Assembly: GCA_023853785.1 (NCBI GenBank)
Contig: JAJIRX010000622.1
Span: 1,054,001 to 1,118,000 of the forward strand
Direction: 5' to 3'
DNA length: 64,000 nt
Source: Psilocybe azurescens
Taxonomy: Eukaryota; Basidiomycota; Agaricomycetes; Agaricales; Agrocybaceae
Shown here one piece after another: positions 61,567 through 64,000 of the stretch. Each line of letters starts with the position of its first letter. Position 1 is the first letter of the stretch. Below the pieces are notes generated by a model, which made no database searches, had not been told where the DNA came from, and saw nothing but the letters and a program-made list of their open reading frames with translations. Made by a program: the position numbers and the translations under genes.

Positions 61567-61776
61567 GGAATGGTCTTGAAGACTGCCGCACTGCAATGGT
61601 CAACATAGTTTATGATTCGAAATCAGTACAACGCCAATCTTATGATAAATTTTATAACATTAATTTGGTCCTTTCTAGTAGGGAAGAGAGCGGTGGTTTA
61701 TAGTTAAACAGCGCGGTGATGTAACAAAAAGTCCCATTTTTCAAGCGTGTAATACAACATACATGCATGTTCAACA

Positions 61777-62770
61777 TTACGAAGTTGATGAAGTGGGCGA
61801 AGGGCTAGTTTCTTTGACCAAAATTCGAGTTTCTGCCTTTGGCGCATGCTCGTAACCCCCAAAGCCCAAGGAATTCTGAACAACGTCCTCGGCAGCATCA
61901 GGTTCAAGTTGACCCTGATCATTCCGACGAGCACTGCAATTGGAAAGGTTATTGGGGTGTAGTGCGACGGATAGACAAATAAAATAACTTACCGGAAGAA
62001 CGTATAGGACAACACGACATCTTCGACATTCCTACATGTGGGATCGTCTAGGATGTCTTTGTCAATAAAGAACAGAAGAGGCATGTCAACTTCCTCGCCG
62101 GCCAGCAGGCGCTGCTCTTCAAAGCAAAAGCATTCTACTTTGGAGAAATAAGGGGCAATCTGTGACAAGAGATCTATAAGAATAAGTTATAGACTCTGAA
62201 TAGCATACTCACTCTATCAGGAGTAACATTATACGTGGCAATTCCAATGATATCCTTGTCGGAATTGTTTTTGCCGTGTAGAAAGCCAGGCTCGTCTCTC
62301 CTGGTAGCACAGTAACAAACTTCTGCTGGGGCGTAAATGTCCATGGCAACTGTTCGGACCTATCTGCATTGAAATGCACTTTTATACGGCCAGCATTTTC
62401 GACAGGGACAAGACGTTCAGGTTCGAACCGACCAGTTCCGACGTTTGGTGTACCCGCAAATCCAGTAGCAGCACAGAATATTCGATACAGAGGGACAGCA
62501 GCATAGCTTGCACCGGCGGCAAAGACAATCTATCATAGTGTTAGATGAAAACCAAGGCACGAGAGAATTAAACTACATGCCACAGCTGTACTATACATGA
62601 GTAGCGCCCGGTTCTTGGCTGCTTGAACCTCACTTCTTGATTTGCCGAATGGCGGCGGACGAGATGTCGCCGAAGGTTTACCTGGAGGTAACGATTCCGT
62701 GGCAATTTTTCGCTGTGATTGTTGAAATAGGTTATGGAAGGGCAACCTGGGCTGCACTTGGAGGCGACAT
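61777..62770 (-). CDS. COX11: Cox11 copper chaperone for cytochrome c oxidase
   Basis: Transmembrane segment around LLMYSTAV / IVFAAGASYAAVPLYRIFC, then GFAGTPNVGTG, RIKVHFNADRSEQLPWTFTP, VLPGETSLAFYTAKN, IGIATYNVTPDR, the copper-binding KVECFCFEEQRL, EEVDMPLFFFIDKDIL and VVLSYTFFRA, ending SPSPTSSTS. Cox11 inserts copper into the CuB site of Cox1, facing the intermembrane space; all key motifs are present, including the CFCF pair. Three or four introns. The start is uncertain: ATG 62770 (MSPPSAAQVA) runs out of frame unless the CCC at 62740-62742 is CC; then it joins FHNLFQQSQRK and an Arg-rich presequence. Divergent from the J-protein gene. Confidence 0.9.
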
Positions 62771-63094
62771 TGTGGTATTGAAGCAAATCTGAGCTAACAA
62801 GTTTATGATAAATATCTTACTTCGGTGAAGCAAGTTGCAAAAAGAAACTGACTGTAGATGCTGTAAAAGATATTGGTCGAACAAAATACATTTCCCAAGA
62901 TATCAGTCTCCACGTCAACCGTACGGTGTCGCGTACTAGTTAACTTGAGTTCAATGCTAAAGAGAGTCAACGGTACAAACTTAGAAATTAGATTAGAGTC
63001 ACACGACTTGTGGCTGTGTCATGTGCCTGTCACTGGTCAATGCGATGTTGGCGACAGGCTCTTAGGCATTGTTCCATCACCTCGAATAGCCTTC
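62771..63094. promoter_or_regulatory. Divergent promoter region, COX11 and J-protein
   Basis: 324 bases between two divergent starts; must hold both promoters and 5' UTRs. No specific element named. Confidence 0.5.
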
Positions 63095-64000
63095 ATGTCA
63101 GGAAATCCATCTTCGTCCTCTACTTCGCAGCCGAAACCAGATGAGCTTGATATAGAGAAGATTTTGAACCGCGAAGCTTCTGCTTACCAACGGGAGGTAG
63201 AAGTCGAACGCATTCTTAAAGCATTCAAACTCAAGTACGCTTTAACCCATACCCTATTTGCAATCTGTTCTAATATGTTCTTTAGCGCGTACGATATCCT
63301 GGATATAGATGAGACAGCCACCATGGAGGAAATCAAGAAGAAGTACCGCCAGATATCACTCTGTAAGTATCGTTCCCCTTTATTTCCTTGATAGTCTAAA
63401 CGTTTTGGCTTCTAGTCATCCATCCTGACAAGTGTCCTCATGCGCGTGCTCCTGAGGCTTTTGATATCCTCAAAAAGGCATGTTGGACATGTTTCAATCG
63501 TCTCTTTTTTCTGATGTTTCTTTCTATTCGACATAGGCCGAGTCTGAACTCTCCGATAAAGCCCAACGAGAAGAACTTGACGCTGTGATCAACCAGGCTC
63601 GCAGCATTGTTATCAAAGCCCTTAACCTTTCTGTTTCTATTTCAAATTCCGACCCGAAGCTCCAAGGCTTAGACCCGCCTTTCAAAACCAGATTGAGGGC
63701 ACAATCCAAACTCTTGTTGATCGAGGAGGAGGTCAGAAGGAGAAAGTACGTCATTTCTGCTTTGGATGTGTATCAAATTAACATCTGCTCGGCAGGGCGG
63801 TCAAAATGAATTTGGCGAATGAAGGGTTGGAAGCAAGGAAGAAAGACGAAGAAGTTGCTCAAAGAAAGAGGAAGGCCGAAGAGGACAAAAATTGGGAAGG
63901 TAAGTATTTTTGTGGCGACTTTCTGCGTCTGTTGCAGTATCTTACTTTACTTTACTTATAGATAACCGAGAACAACGTGTTGATAGCTGGCGTCACTTTG
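63095..64000 (+). CDS. DNAJC8/Spf31-like J-domain protein, 3' end outside window
   Basis: Starts MSGNPSSSSTSQPKPDELD; then DIEKILNREASAYQREVEVE leads into the J-domain AYDILDIDETATMEEIKKKY with the HPD tripeptide in FIHPDKCPHARAPEAF. A basic/acidic helix (LIEEEVRRRK, ARKKDEEVAQRKRKAEEDKN) follows, and the window ends shortly after DNREQRVDSWRHF. This order (short lead, J-domain, long charged helix with DxW) fits the spliceosome-associated DNAJC8/Spf31 family, cochaperones of Hsp70 in the nucleus. At least four introns, all in phase. The gene continues past 64000. Confidence 0.85.

Overview
The window is nuclear DNA of a filamentous basidiomycete, probably an Agaricomycete. Nearly every gene is cut by many short introns of about 45-70 nt with GT(A/G)NGT donors and CAG/TAG acceptors. 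Genes lie on both strands without operons, and the gene set (SelO, Arp3, Atg17, Yor1-type ABCC pumps, P450, LAMMER kinase, PHD-MYST acetyltransferase, Caf120, Rad2, Cox11) is fungal. Species cannot be named from the sequence alone.

Layout. 1-8.2 kb: possible end of a minus-strand gene, then SelO (+), ARP3 (-) and an ATG17-like gene (-). 8.2-15.9 kb: gene-poor. It holds a damaged cytochrome P450 (+), two minus-strand remnants (one a Fic/Doc domain) and decayed coding-like sequence. 15.9-21.5 kb: an apparently intact Yor1-like ABCC transporter (+). 23.3-32.7 kb: a LAMMER/CLK kinase (-) diverging from a double-PHD MYST histone acetyltransferase (+), followed by a Myb/SANT-like polyQ protein (+). 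33.0-38.7 kb: a second ABCC transporter (-), an inverted paralogue of the first but with five reading-frame breaks. 40.2-45.0 kb: EBP1/PA2G4-like protein (-), SAM methyltransferase (-), complex I NDUFB8-like subunit (+). 46.8-50.5 kb: two secreted proteins, the second with a CBM19-like chitin-binding domain and a long Ser/Thr mucin tail. 50.9-61.6 kb: a Caf120-like PH-domain protein and a Rad2/XPG nuclease. 61.8-64 kb: COX11 (-) and the start of a DNAJC8-like J-protein (+).

The most striking signal is technical or mutational. At least twenty positions in otherwise conserved genes need the gain or loss of one base (once two) to keep the frame, and most lie in short homopolymers. Because essential genes (RAD2, MYST, EBP1, LAMMER kinase) are hit along with the second ABC pump and the P450, uncorrected sequencing error is the likeliest cause. 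Automated gene models from this window will therefore contain false introns, truncations or pseudogenes. I did not find a convincing undescribed multi-gene system. The more interesting biology is the inverted ABCC pair, the Fic/Doc remnant that has lost its catalytic His, the SelO with Cys at the Sec site, and a four-copy motif repeat in the Rad2 spacer.
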